DNA from: Mantamonas sphyraenae
Taxonomy: Eukaryota; CRuMs; Mantamonadidae
Assembly: GCA_026936335.1 (NCBI GenBank)
Contig: JAPMXV010000039.1
Span: 163,501-227,500, forward strand
DNA length: 64,000 nucleotides
Direction of reading: 5' to 3'
Shown here: in pieces, positions 12,201 through 23,542 of the stretch
Layout of the letters: every line of letters begins with the position of its first letter
Position numbering within the stretch: position 1 is the stretch's first letter
Translations under genes and position numbers: made by a program
Notes under the pieces: model-generated
What the model was told of the DNA's origin: nothing
Database searches by the model: none
Seen by the model: only the letters and a program-made list of their open reading frames with translations

Positions 12201-15200
12201 TGGCACAGGTGGTGGCCAGTGTGGCGTATGCCAACGAGCAATACGAACGACTGGCTGTGTCGAATGCCGCCCAGATGGACCTGTACGTGCGTCGCCTGGG
12301 CGTGCAGCTGGACGATCTGGAGCGGCGGTTGCGCGAGACGGAAGCCAAGGTTGCGGGTGAGTTTGCTCGTTCGCCCGAATGTCGCTTCCACGAGTACATT
12401 TGGGAGACCGCAGACGATCGCAACGAGGAGGACAAGGCCAGTGAGTTGGAGCGTTTGGGCAGCGAGTTTGCCGACAAGCAGCACCGCTTTGCCATTCAGA
12501 TGTGGCCCATTCGGGAGCTGTCAGACGTGCAGCGGCAGCAAGGCTTGCTTGCTCGGCTGTGGGCATTGATGTTGGGTTGGGACGACGATGTGGATGCTCT
12601 GCGTGCGGAGCTGGCTGTGTATTTGGAGGATGCGGTGCATCCATTGGCCAGTGGAAGTGGTGCGCAAGAGGGGGCGTGGACACAGTTGCAGTGGAAGCTG
12701 GCGGCAGTGGAGGAACAGGAGCAGGGTGACGAGTTGGATCTGGCAGGCGTCCAGAGCATGCTGTACCACGAGGCACTGCAGCGCGTGTGGCGCAACACGT
12801 GCAACACAGCCATGCAGTGGACGTTGGATGGACCGACGCGGTTGCAAATGAGCAGTCGTGCGCCACTGATGATGGAGGCGTTGAACAATTGGCACCGGTT
12901 GGCAATTGGCCAGCGGGTGGGCAAAGTGGAACAGCTGCGTGAAATCCAGCGTCGCATCGACAGGCCACAGGCGCCAGTGGACACCTGGGCCATGGCCGTG
13001 ATGCAGTTTGCGCACATTTGCAGCTGCATTGTCACGGATGTTGATGAGCATGTGGAGCAGGACCAGGACCAGGACCAGGAAACGGCCGGGAATCACACAC
13101 CTGCGGTTTCCACGCAGCTGCAGCACGCGTATGTGCGCAGTGAGGCGTTTGACCCAGACGTGCTGTTGGATGCGTTGGCGGCGACAGAGCATTCGGTGTG
13201 GCGGTCCATTCTGGACACGCAGGTGCGCGCCTGTGTGGAGTGTCTTGAGCAAGGCGTAAAGGAGGCGCAGAGCGCAGATACGACCAACAAAAGGTCGGAG
13301 AAACTCACGGGACTGCTGTGGACGCGTGTGGGCCAGCTGCGTCTGGAGCTGATGCTGCCAGCGAGCATGGTGGACCCGCGGGCACAGGAGCAGCACAAGA
13401 TGCAGTGCCTGATGTATCTGTTGGACGAGGTGGAGCGGCAGATGCGAGTGGGTGACACGGTGGACACATTGTTGTTCGGTCGGCGCGGACCGTCTGCACG
13501 CAGCAGACGCTTTGCGGGCCTGCAGAACACGCTGCGTGAGGCCATGGCTGCGGTGAAGGCAGGACGTGTGTATCGGCCGGAGGACCAGCACTTTGGCGAA
13601 TTGTACACGGACATGATGGCCATTGTGGAGTCGCTGATGAAGCCGCAGCGTGTGGAGAGTTTGCTCGAATCCGGGCAGCGACTTCAGGAACGGATGTGGC
13701 AGGAAACGTGCCAGCAGTCCATGGAACGGCTTATGAACAAGTACGACGGCTATCAAGACATTGTGGTGCCTTTCAACAACGCCCTGTGGGAGATCCGCAG
13801 CGGTGTGCGTATGGTGCATGGTGCGCAAGCCATGAGCGAAGCGGACGGCGTGGAACTGCTGCTGCCGGCAGTGATGCACTTTGGTGTGGGTGACGCACAG
13901 GTGGATTCTGTGGCACAGGTGGCCTTGATTGCAGACGCGAGTGCCCACGAAACGATGGAACGGTTGGGTGTGAGCGAGAGCCGTGCTGTGCGTGCGTATG
14001 GGCGGCTGCTGCTGACGGCCATGCACCGGTCATGGGACATGTGGCGTCACGCGGCACACGGAGACCGAGATGCCATGCAGGTGTTGGATTATGTGTGGTC
14101 GCTGATTGGCAAGGCGTGGACGCGACAGCATGCGGCAAAGCTGGCCAAGGAGGAAGCGGACGCGGCAGAGTATGCGTACAAGGAGAAGAAGACGCGGCTG
14201 GAAGGGGAGGATGAGGATGAGGACAAGGATGTGCGTCGCATGTTCCCCACGTTCAGCTCAGCATACTCGGACCTGGTGGACCTGGAGGAGCTGGAGGGAT
14301 TCGAGGTGGACGAAGAACACGACGAGGCGGCGCAGGAAGAGGCAGACACAAAGGCCGACCTTGTGGAGAGTGTGGGGCTGGGCGATTTGTTGAGTGACGA
14401 CGAGGTGATCGAGGTATGTCGTGTGCATCTGGACGTGTTTGGCCAGCGGCAAGCGATGCCACGTTTGGACGTGGAGAAGCAACGTATGCGCAGCCTGGAG
14501 ACGGGTCTGCACGCGGTGCGGCTGATGTTTGGACAACGCGACTGGTCTGTGCATGCAAGCGTGGAACCTCTGGTGATGCCGAGTCTGCTGATGCAGAGCG
14601 TGCTGATGTTCCGCGAGATGAATGTGAGCGAAGGCACAGCCGAGGGTGAGCCTGTGGACGTGTATCGCTCTGCGTGCATCCGTGAGGCAGTGCTTGTTGT
14701 TCCGCCTGTTGTGGACATGATGGGTCGTCTGCAGGAACTGCTGGCAGAGTGGCCCAACCACCCGATTCTGATCCAGCTGCTGAAGATCAGCGCACGGCTG
14801 CTCGAGTTTTCGTTCGACAGCCCCGTGATGAAGATCATCACGGGCCTGGAGCTTCTGTTGACCAAGGCGCAGGAGTGGGAGGAGTATGCGGCAAAGCACG
14901 TGTCGCTGAAGGAGCAGCTCGCCAAACTGAGCGCCCTTGTCATCCGCTGGCGCAAGTTGGAAATCGACAATTGGGCGAGTGTGTTGGATTGGAAGACCAA
15001 AGGGTTTGAGGTGCGTGCCATGCATTGGTGGTTCCACCTGCAGGGGATGCTGGAAAACAACACCGGGGAGGACAAAATGGACGAGGACGAGAGCACGCAC
15101 GGGTACTTTGCCTCGCTGGACCGGTTCATCCGCACATCCAACATTGGCGAGATGGCCCACCGCATGGGCTTGTTGCGTGCGTTTGTGGGCCACGTCGAGG

Positions 15201-18200
15201 CACGGATGGAGGCGATGGCGGAAGACAATGAGGGCGGTGCAAACGTGTCGTTTCTGCGTCGCATGCGCAACGTGATGGTGAACCTGTTGGGATACTACAG
15301 CCAGTACCGCGAGGCTGTGGAAGCGCAGGTGCGTGAAGGGACGCTGGGCATCCGCAAGGAGTTGAAGGATTACCAGAAACTGGCCAAGTGGGAGGATGCC
15401 AACTTTTACAGGCTCAAGGTGGCGTCTGAAAAGTCGCACCGGCGCTTGCTACGTCTGTCCCAGCGGTACGAACGTGCGTTGGGCTTCAGCTTCAGCCTGG
15501 TGTTGGCCAAGGCGATCGAGCAGGAGGAGCTTCTGAGCAAGGGGGTGGTGGAACGTGCCAAGGAAGGACGCCGAGGGCGTGCAAACGCATGGCCGTGGGT
15601 GCATATCACAGGTGTGCTGGGCCATTACTTTGAGCAGGCAGAGGCAAAGGAGGACGGGCGGCGTGTGGACGTGAGCGTGGACAAGTACTTCCGCAAGGCA
15701 AAGCGCTGGCACCACGAGACGGCGCTGAGCTGCGGGAAGCAAGCACGAAGGCACATCGAAAGTGTGGCGCAGATGAGCAGCGACGTGATTGGACGTGCGC
15801 TGCAGCTGCGTGAGGAAGAGGCAATGATGCAGTCGAAGCGACGCAGTTTCACACTGTTGCTGCACGAGTTGGAGCGCGCAGGGCTGAAGTACAGGCTGGG
15901 AAGGGATCACATGGACCAGGCACGATGGGAAAGCATGTTTGAGGAGGATGTGGTGGACATGAATTTCCTGGACGAGCATGCAGGGGCGCTTCCTGTGAGC
16001 GCAGGCGCAGTAGCTGGAGTGCAGAGCCAGTGGGCCAAGTGCGAACGGTACATGTACGAAGGCATGAGCAAGTTGCAACGGTTGCACCAAGCGTCACAAC
16101 GTGCGCACGGCGAAATCCAAAAGTTGGAGGTGCTGAAGTGCACAGGCTTTTCGGAAGACGTGACGGATCTGATGCGTGGACAACGAGCACTCCTGGTGGC
16201 AAAACGTACGCAATACCAACGCATGATGGGCGTGGTGCGGCAGCTGGCGGCGCTGGCAGACGGGGGCGGATGGGTGGGAGAATGGTGTGGCGAGCGGCTG
16301 CGTGTGGCCCAGCAACTGGAGCTGCAGCTGTGGCAGGTGTTGCAGCTGCGCCACGTCAACACGGGTGTGCAACAGGGCGTGCAGGCGGGTGAGGAGGCGC
16401 TGCTGGAGGCGCTCAAGGCTTATGTGAGCGTGCTGCAGAGTGCTTCGCGGTACGGTGTGTTGAGTGCGACGCAACGGTTGGAACTGGATCAGGTGTGCGA
16501 GCGCCTGGAGCGATACAGCAACATGGCTGTGCAAGGGACGGCGATGGTGGACGAGCTGATGGCCAAGGCCAAGGCGGAGATTGCAGGGCAAGCGTGGCGG
16601 GTGCCGGAGAAGGAGTGGGACGAGGAGGTGGATGTGGACAAGGTGCAACGTGCGATCGACAGCGTGCTTTTGGCCATGCAGAACGTGCACAAGGTTGTGA
16701 GCGGCATGGAAGAGAGCGGCGTGGACGAGGAGATGAAAGACGGAGACGAGGCCGAGGATATGGAAGTGGACACCGAGGTGGAAGACAAGGTGTTTGTGCG
16801 GCTGCAACGTCTGTTTGAGACAGTGCACAAGGCGATGGACGGCGATGCGGTGGCGAGTGCGTTTGAGGAGGCGGTGAGCGAGTGCGATGGGACGCTGGCT
16901 GGACAGCTGTACCCGTTGGCGCTGCAGTATGGGGTTGTGATGCAGCAGCACGTGTTTGACCTGGTGGAACACCACAAAGCGACATGCAAGCTGCAATGGG
17001 TGCTGCTGAACCTGTTCCTGGCGCTGTTCAAGGACGGATTCTGCAGGCCGCCCGAGTCTGGGGACGAAGATGACGCAGACGAGGGTGATGGGCCCATGGA
17101 AGACGCAGAAGGCACGGGTATTGGCGAGGGACAGGGCAAGGAGGACGTGAGCGACCAGATTGAAAACGAGGAACAGGTGTTGGGACTGCAGGACGACAAG
17201 CAAGAGGAAGGGGAGCAGCCACAGCCGCCACCGGACGAGGAAAACGAAGGATTGGAGATGGAGAATGAGTTTGACGGGGAGACGTTTGAGCCCGGGCTGG
17301 AGGAAGACAAAGAGGACGGGGATGAGGAGGAAAACGAAGAAGAGGAGGAGGAGTTGGACGAGCAAATGGGAGAAACGAACGCAGAGCTGGACAACGTGGT
17401 GGATGAGAAGACGTGGGACGAGGAGGAGGACCAGGACGAAGTGGAGGAGGAAGAGGACGGAATGAGAGACGGAGACGGTGTGGAGGACGGAGAAAAGGAA
17501 ATGGTGGCAAAGGAAGAGAACGAAGACGGGGAAGAGGAGGAAAAGGAGGACAAGAAAGAGAAGGAGAAGGATGGAGAGGAGAAGGAAAAGGAAGATGCAG
17601 AAGAGAAGGAGCAAGAGATGGATTTTGAGCCGGAGCTGGGTGAAGAGGAAGCGCAGGAGGAGAAGGAAGGGGGAGAGGCAGGGATGGATGTGGAGACGAG
17701 AGATGAGCAGGACTTTGAGATTCCGGATGAACTGAACCTGGACGATGGGATGGAGGAGGAGGAGGAGGAGGATGGAGAACAAGAGAAGGAGGAGGAGGGA
17801 GAAGGAGAGGAAGGAGGGCAAGGAGGAGGAGGAGGAGGGGCAAGGAGAAGGAGAGGAGAAGGAGACGGAGGAGGAGGGAGAAGGAGGAGAGGAGAAAGAA
17901 GAAGAAGCGGCTGCGGAGGAGGACGAAGAGGCGGAGGGCAAGGAGAAGGAAACGGACGAGATGGATGTGGACAACGAAGAGGAAGAGAAGCAAGAGGAAG
18001 GGGGAGAGGAAGAAGACGAAGAGGATGGAGTGCAGCAGATGCGAGGACTTGGAGTGGGGCGGGACGAGGATGATGACAAAGAGGAAGACGGAGGAGACGA
18101 GATGCAGGCGGAAGCGATGGACTTGGAAGAAGGCCAAGATGAGGAAGAGGAGCGTGCAGGAGCAAGCATGAGCACGCAGATGCAGACGGGCGGACAGGAA

Positions 18201-19943
18201 GAAGGAGACCAGCAGCAGAAGCAGCAGCAGGCGCCGCAAGAGGGCGGGCAGGAAGAGAAGCAGCCGCAAGAGTCTGCACATGATCGGGAACCGAATCCGT
18301 ACCGGTCGTTGGGCGATGCCATGCGACAGTGGAGGGAGAAGTTGAACATGAAGAAGGAGCGAGAGGACGAAGAGGGGGAGAAAAAGACGGAGGAGAAGGA
18401 GGAGGAGGCTGTGGAAGAGGATGCAAGTGCGCAGGAGCAAGCGCATGCGCAGGAGTACGAGTTTGTGCACCAGGACGAGGCAAAGAGAGAAGACGAAGAG
18501 CAGATGATGGCCGAGGCGAACAAGGATCAGCAAGAGTTTCTGAAGGAGCAGGAAATGGATGTGGAAGGGGAGGAAGAGACGGAAGGGGCTGAGGACGGTC
18601 AGGATGAAGATGCGATGGCAGTGGAGGAGGAGCGTAGGGATGATCGATTTGAGGAGAAGGAGCACGAGGACGGAGATGAAGAAGGCGACGGCAAGGAGCA
18701 GCGCAGCAAGACGAGGAAGGACGAAAAGATTCGGGAAGGGGAAGATGATGATGATGAGGAGGAGGAGGAGGAGGATGCGATGGAAGAAGACGAAGAAGAG
18801 GTGGAAGAGGTACCTGTGGATGAAGAAGGAGATGCAGAGGAAGGAGAGGGCAAGGAGGATGAGGAGGAGAAGGAGGAGATCGAGCGCATCCACCTCGGCG
18901 AAGAGGACGAGGAGGAAGAAGTGTTTGGGATGGAAGCAAGTGGAGTGGATGGGCAAGAGCATGTGGTGCGGGAGGTGCTGGATGAGAGCGAGGTACAGCG
19001 CATCCGGGAAGAGCTGGAGGAGCGTTGGCAAGAGGGAGACGATGGGTCGGGAAGGACGGCGGAGGAGGCAAAGGAGATGTGGAATGCGCTGGAAAGGATC
19101 ACAGAAGACCTGAGCAGAGAGCTGTGCGAACAGCTGCGGCTTATTCTGGAGCCATCGATGGCGACGAAGCTGAAGGGGGACTACAAGAGCGGCAAGCGGA
19201 TCAACATGAAGATGGTGATTCCGTACATTGCGTCGCAGTTCAAGAAGGACAAGATCTGGATGCGTCGTACCAAGCCGAACAAGCGTGAGTACCAGGTGCT
19301 GCTTGTGATTGACGACTCGCAGTCGATGGCGGAGAACGGGAGCGGACAGATGGCGTGCGAGGCCGTGGCGCTGATGGCGAACGCGCTGAGTTCGTTGGAA
19401 GTGGGCCAGATTGGAGTGGCAAGCTTTGGAGACGAGGTGCGGCTGCACCATGCGTTTGACCAGCCGTTTGATAGCCGTGCAGGGATGCGGATGATGCGGG
19501 AGCTGACGTTTGCGCAGGGAAGCACAGACATGAGTACGATGCTGCAGTATGTGGTGTCGCTGCTAGGAGTGGCACGCACGCAAGGGAGTGGAGGTGGTGG
19601 TGGTGGTGGTGGAGGGGTGTCGTTGGAGCAGCTTGTGTTTGTGATCAGCGACGCCCGCTTCTTGTCGGACGTGCAGGGGATCATGGAGTGGAACCGACGG
19701 GCAAAGGAAAGCGGCCAGTTGATTGTGTTTGTTATCATTGACAAGCAGGAGGAAGGTGGAGTTGGCGGGACGTCGATTCTGGACCTCAAGGTGGTGGAGT
19801 ACGTGGATGGCAAACCAAAGATGCGCGTGTTTCTGGAAGGATTCTCGTCGCTGTTGTACGTGGTGCTCGGAGACATTGTACAGCTGCCAGAGGTGGTGTC
19901 GGATGCACTGAGACAGTGGATTTCGTTGACGGGCGGTGCGTGA
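2914..19943 (+). CDS. MDN1: Midasin (Rea1/MDN1), giant six-AAA+ ribosome-assembly ATPase; frameshifted in the acidic region
   Basis: Midasin removes assembly factors (Rsa4, Ytm1) from pre-60S ribosomes in the nucleolus and nucleoplasm. Exon 1 is 2914-2991; after an 88-base intron the second exon runs from 3080 to the stop, about 5,650 residues (human ~5,600). Six Walker A motifs are visible: GVSGSGKTS (~318), GETGTGKTT (~636), GPTSAGKTS (~1155), GETGCGKTT (~1461), GSPGVGKTT (~1899) and GPSGSGKTS (~2218). A long helical linker follows, then a ~650-residue Asp/Glu-rich region and a C-terminal VWA/MIDAS domain with DDSQS, GSTDM and ISDAR, the metal-site residues that bind UBL-domain substrates. 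The frame moves by +1 at about 17,800-17,850 inside a purine-only tract; both sides are clearly midasin. No GT lies there to allow an intron, so an assembly indel is likeliest. COMMD10 starts 37 bases downstream. Confidence 0.97.
17060..18960 (+). repeat. Purine-rich low-complexity tract coding the midasin Asp/Glu region
   Basis: For about 1.9 kb the plus strand is overwhelmingly G and A, built from imperfect GAG, GAA, GAC and GGA triplets coding for Glu, Asp, Gly and Lys. The strand bias leaves almost no stop codons on the other strand and creates several 800-residue antisense reading frames that are not genes. The midasin frameshift lies within it. Such tracts are prone to replication slippage and sequencing error. 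Confidence 0.85.
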
Positions 19944-19980
19944 GGAGAGGCAGGGAAAAATACAGCGACGACACGACGAC

Positions 19981-20805
19981 ATGTCTGAGGAGGAAAGCAG
20001 CATCTTTGGGTCGACGGGTCGATTCCAGAGGGCAATGGCGCTGATCAATGGGATTGAAAGCAAGTTTGCACTGTTCTTGGGCAAGGTGTTGGAGGGGCTG
20101 CACAAGCCGAAGGAGCGGACGTTTTCAGACGAGGAGGAGGAGCAGCTTGTGGGATTGCTGGGTCTGGACACGATTGGAGACCTGGACACGGTGGTGGACG
20201 CATGCAGTTTCATCTTTCAGCAGTCTGCGTTTCTGGGTCTGAAGCCGGCGAAGCTGGAGGCACACCTGAAGCTGACGGAGCTGGCAGGAGACAAGGTGGG
20301 TTCGGAAGGGTGATGTGAGACAAGCGGTGGAGGCGAAGTGTGCATTTGGACAGGGAGGGAGGGTGAGGAAGAGGCAAAAGTGGGCCAAAGATGCGGTTTG
20401 GGCGGGCGGGAGGGGGGAGGGAAATTGTGGAGAGGCGCTGACGCGGGGTTTTCACGGGTGCGCGGGCGTGTGGACGACGGGATGATGGTGTGGACACAGG
20501 TGGATGTGTTTGTACAGTTGTGGGCAGAGGAAGGGCCAGAGTATGTGAACAAACTGCGGGACAAGAGCCTGGGCGGGCTGCCGACGCTGGAGAGCGTGGA
20601 TTGGCAGCTGAAGCTGGAAATGAGCCAGGACACGCTGACGCGGATCAACGAGCCGAACGCGGTGTTCCAGTTTGGGACATCGCAGGAGACGGCCAACGGC
20701 GAGGTAGTGAAGGATAGTTTTGTGGTGGAGATGGACCACAAGGCGCTGAGCAAGCTGTTTGGGGATCTGGAACGCCTGCAGGACCAGCTGGATGCCATGG
20801 GATGA
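19981..20805 (+). CDS. COMMD10: COMM domain-containing protein 10
   Basis: COMMD proteins form the Commander complex, which sorts membrane cargo from endosomes with the CCC and retriever assemblies. Two exons, 19981-20295 and 20500-20805, join in phase 0 to give 206 aa (human COMMD10 about 202). The N-terminal half is helical (FQRAMALINGIESKF, then a block ending AFLGLKPAKLEAHLKL). The second exon is the COMM domain, with the expected W near LESVDWQLKLEM, a β-strand block (FQFGTS) and the closing helix LSKLFGDLERLQDQLDAM, which resembles COMMD10 more than other paralogues. The 204-base intron is G-rich rather than pyrimidine-rich. The gene is convergent with the coiled-coil gene, stop codons 60 bases apart. 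Confidence 0.88.
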
Positions 20806-20865
20806 GGAGAGAGCCGGGATTGGCGTGTAACAGGGAAAGGGACAATGGAATGGGGATCGAATGGT

Positions 20866-22887
20866 TCACTTGAGTTCGTCCATGTCTTCGTCGGCGAGCG
20901 AGGCATCGTCGGAATCGGTTTCAGCGTCCGAATCGGTCTCGGCATCGGCATCGGAGTCGGTTTCGGCGTCCGAGTCTGTTTCTGCGTCGGAATCGGTTTC
21001 TGCGTCGTCGTCGTCATCATCCGAGTCGGAGGCTGGGGTGGGTGCAGAAGGGGCCGGGGCAGGGGCAGGTGCAGGTGCGGTGGATGCACGTGAGGCCGAG
21101 GCAGCTGCAGCCGCTGCTTCACGTGCTTCCTCCTCGGCAATGGCCCGTTCGAGGTCTTCGAGATCGTCGACGTCGTCACGGTCGAGTTCGAGACGGGAGC
21201 CCGTGGTGGCAATGTCGTCGAGCTGGGAGGACATCTGATCGACAAACATCTGGCCCACGCGAGCTTCGCGGTCACCCTCAGCCCCCTGCGCTGCGCTGCG
21301 CATGCTAATTTCGGCAATGCGTTTGCCACGCTGCTCCATTTCCGCACGTGCGTCGTCCACCTCGGCCTCCCAGCCACCCAGCATGTCGTTGTCCGAGGCG
21401 TCCTCCGACAGGGTGTGCTCAGGCCTGGTGTTGCCTGGTCCTGCCTTGGTGCTCTTCTTCTTCTTTCCACTGCGCTTCTTCTTGCCTTTACCGGCGTCCT
21501 TGGTATCCTTGGGTGCCTTTGTGGGCTCGTCCCACGCCTGCTTGCGTGCTGGTGCTTCGTCAAGCTGGACGACGGGTTGGATGCCCAGATCGTCGCCCTT
21601 TTCGGCAATCATCTCCTTGACGAGTTCGTCATACCTGTTCTGGCGATCGCGCATGGCCTTGTGGGCCGCCTTTTCACGTGCCAACCGTGTGCGTCGCTCC
21701 TCCTCCTCGCGTTCCACCTTGAGTGAGTTTGCCGTCTGGTAGGCGGCCGCTTGTTGTTGCCACGCCTGTTCGTGCTCCTTCATCTCGCGCATGCGTTGCT
21801 GTCGCTCCTCCCTGCGACGCTCCTCGTTCTCTTTGATCCGTTTCATGTGCTCCTGGTCGCTGAAATCCACCCGGTCTCGGTACAGCTTGCCTCGCTTGGC
21901 AAGTTTCTCTTCACGCGCTCGCTCCTCCGCCGCCTGCTGCTGTTTGTACTGCTCCTGCATCTTTAGGTACAGCGGCTTTTCGTTGCGCTGCCCTCGTTTC
22001 TTGCCCCCGCTGCCTACGCCGGCCTGCGCCTGCTTCCGCTGCTTGCTTTCAGCATCTTTGCGTCGTTCCTCCTCTCGCTTTCGCAACCATCGTCGTCGCT
22101 CCTCTTCGTGCTTCTTCTGCGAGCTCTTGCGTTGCTGCTCGAATCGATCCAGTTCAATCTTCATGGCATCCCACTTTTTCTTGCGTTCGTGCTGTGGGGA
22201 AGGAGCGGAGGCGGAACGGGGGGGGGGGAAAGGGGCGTGTCAGGAACCGTTACTTTCGCTCGAAATCGTCCTTTTCGCTTCACTCACCTCCAATCGCTGT
22301 TTGCGCTTGGCCTCGCGCGCCTTGATGGCTTTGAAGCGGTCGTTGTTCTCAATGGCACTCTGCAATTCGCTCTCGTCGCGAGTCATGCGTAGGAGCAGAT
22401 CCATCTTGGAGAACGGGGAGCTGGGTTGTCCGCCTGCGGATTTGCCTTTGCGCTCGTCCCCGGCAGAGGAAGCAGCGGCGGCAGCGGCGGCGGCAGCAGC
22501 AGCGGCCTTTTTCTCACGCTTTGCTTTGCGCTTTTTGGCCTTGGCGAGGAGTGCAGCGTTGATTTGCTCGAGGGTGGAGTCAAACACGTCGCCGACGAGG
22601 AGGACGAGGAGATCGCGGGTCATTTTGTCCTTGTTGGCCTGGATAAAGGCAGCCTCGTCGGCGGCGTACTTTGCACGACGCTGCTCGGCCTGTTGCTGTG
22701 CAAGGGCCTCTTGTTGGGCGCGCAAGACCTCTGGGTCGACCTCGGGCTCGGGTTCCGGGGAAGGCGCAGGTTGCGGAAGCTCAGGTTGCGGCTCAGGCTG
22801 TGGTTTGCGAGCTGCTGCCCCACGGGACTTGACCCCCGGTGCCCGACGTGTGGCTGTACGTTTGCCAGCGGTGGAGGAGGATTTCAT
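20866..22887 (-). CDS. Highly charged coiled-coil protein of unknown family
   Basis: Two exons, 22288-22887 and 20866-22191, join in phase 0 to about 641 aa. Residues 1-60 are basic and Pro-rich (PEPQPELPQPAPSPEPEPE). A helical block follows (AALLAKAKKRKAKREKKA plus a 13-Ala run), then a ~250-residue continuous coiled coil very rich in Arg, Glu, Lys and Gln (HERKKKWDAM to YDELVKEM). A basic patch with KKKRSGKKKK could be a nuclear or nucleolar signal. The C-terminus ends in an acidic (ETDSDA)n repeat tail. I do not recognise the family; candidates are a ribosome-biogenesis factor or a ciliary coiled-coil protein, neither supported by a specific motif. Its start codon is 55 bases from the first ubiquitin-like gene. 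Confidence 0.75.
20900..21030. repeat. 18-bp tandem repeat coding an (ETDSDA)n acidic tail
   Basis: The plus strand carries about six imperfect copies of an 18-base unit of the form gaatcggtttcagcgtcc, with some 12-base variants. In the minus-strand gene each full copy encodes the hexapeptide E-T-D-S-D-A. The copies differ mostly at silent positions, as expected for an expanded minisatellite under protein-level selection. The Ser-Asp units are potential casein kinase 2 sites. Confidence 0.8.
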
Positions 22888-22942
22888 TGGTGCCGGTGGC
22901 GGAGGCAAGGGAAGTGGGAGTGTGGTTTTGGGATTGCAAGAG
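22888..22942. promoter_or_regulatory. 55-base divergent intergenic promoter
   Basis: These bases separate the outward-facing starts of the coiled-coil gene and the first ubiquitin-like gene. The sequence is G-rich with no TATA box. Any promoter must be shared or reach into the genes; assignment rests only on gene layout. Confidence 0.35.
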
Positions 22943-23482
22943 ATGCAAGTGTTTCTCAAGGGTCTGGTGGGAAGGGGCATGACGGTGGACGTCAACGCAA
23001 ACGACAACGTGGGGCAGTTGAAGAGGGAGATCCAACGGGTGGAGGGCTTTCCTGCGTCGCGGCTGCGATTGATCTTTGCCGGGCAGGAATTGGCGGACGA
23101 CGACGCGGTGTTGAGTGCGTTGGGGATTGTCAATGAGAGCACAGTGCATCTGGTTGTGCGAGGTGGGAAAGGGGACGAGCCGGCGGTGGTGTTTGAGCTT
23201 CCAGACGGAACGGAAGTGTGGCAACCCGGGGTGCAGACGATGAGTGCAGACGAGGTGCGTGCATGCGTGTTGCAACAGCACGGGTGGAAGGTGACGTCGT
23301 TTTCCAGTCGGGGCAACGAGTTGGATGACGAGGCGTTGGAGAGGGCGCTGCAATGGTTCTCGTGGTCGGGAGGCAACGTGGGGGTCATTGTGTGCCAAGG
23401 GGAGGCTGTGGAGGGAAGGGGGGAAGGAGGAGAGGAGGAAGGGGACGGGGACGGGGATGGGGATGTGCAAGTGGAAGCATGA
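22943..23482 (+). CDS. Ubiquitin-like protein 1 of a four-gene tandem family
   Basis: A single exon of 179 aa, started at the ATG beginning MQVFLKGLV because that matches the ubiquitin N-terminus. Residues 1-75 are a ubiquitin-like fold: KREIQRVEGFPASRLRLIFAGQEL aligns with ubiquitin's helix and following strand, and STVHLVVRGG aligns with its C-terminal strand. Unusually, a Gly-Gly is kept at the ubiquitin-equivalent position and the protein then continues. Residues ~82-160 form the domain shared with the next three genes: FELPDG, GWKVTSF, a β-strand ending VCQGEA. The tail is Gly/Glu/Asp-rich. Function is unknown; Ubl processing or proteasome and Cdc48 targeting are possibilities. It is the family member closest to a conventional Ubl precursor. 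Confidence 0.85.
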   Translation: MQVFLKGLVGRGMTVDVNANDNVGQLKREIQRVEGFPASRLRLIFAGQELADDDAVLSALGIVNESTVHLVVRGGKGDEPAVVFELPDGTEVWQPGVQTMSADEVRACVLQQHGWKVTSFSSRGNELDDEALERALQWFSWSGGNVGVIVCQGEAVEGRGEGGEEEGDGDGDGDVQVEA

Positions 23483-23542
23483 ATGTGAGTGTGTGTGTGC
23501 GCCGGGGGAAACAAACACAAACACGACACACAAACACAAACA

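Noticed and set aside
5240-15439. Several 390-670 codon minus-strand frames within midasin
   Set aside because: They mirror the biased third-position use of midasin and are rich in His, Gln and Arg without any recognisable domain.
16094-19451. Three overlapping antisense reading frames of 800 or more codons, Ser/Leu/Pro-rich
   Set aside because: They are the complement of the purine-rich midasin acidic region, which cannot easily form stop codons on the opposite strand. They have no domains or normal codon pattern.
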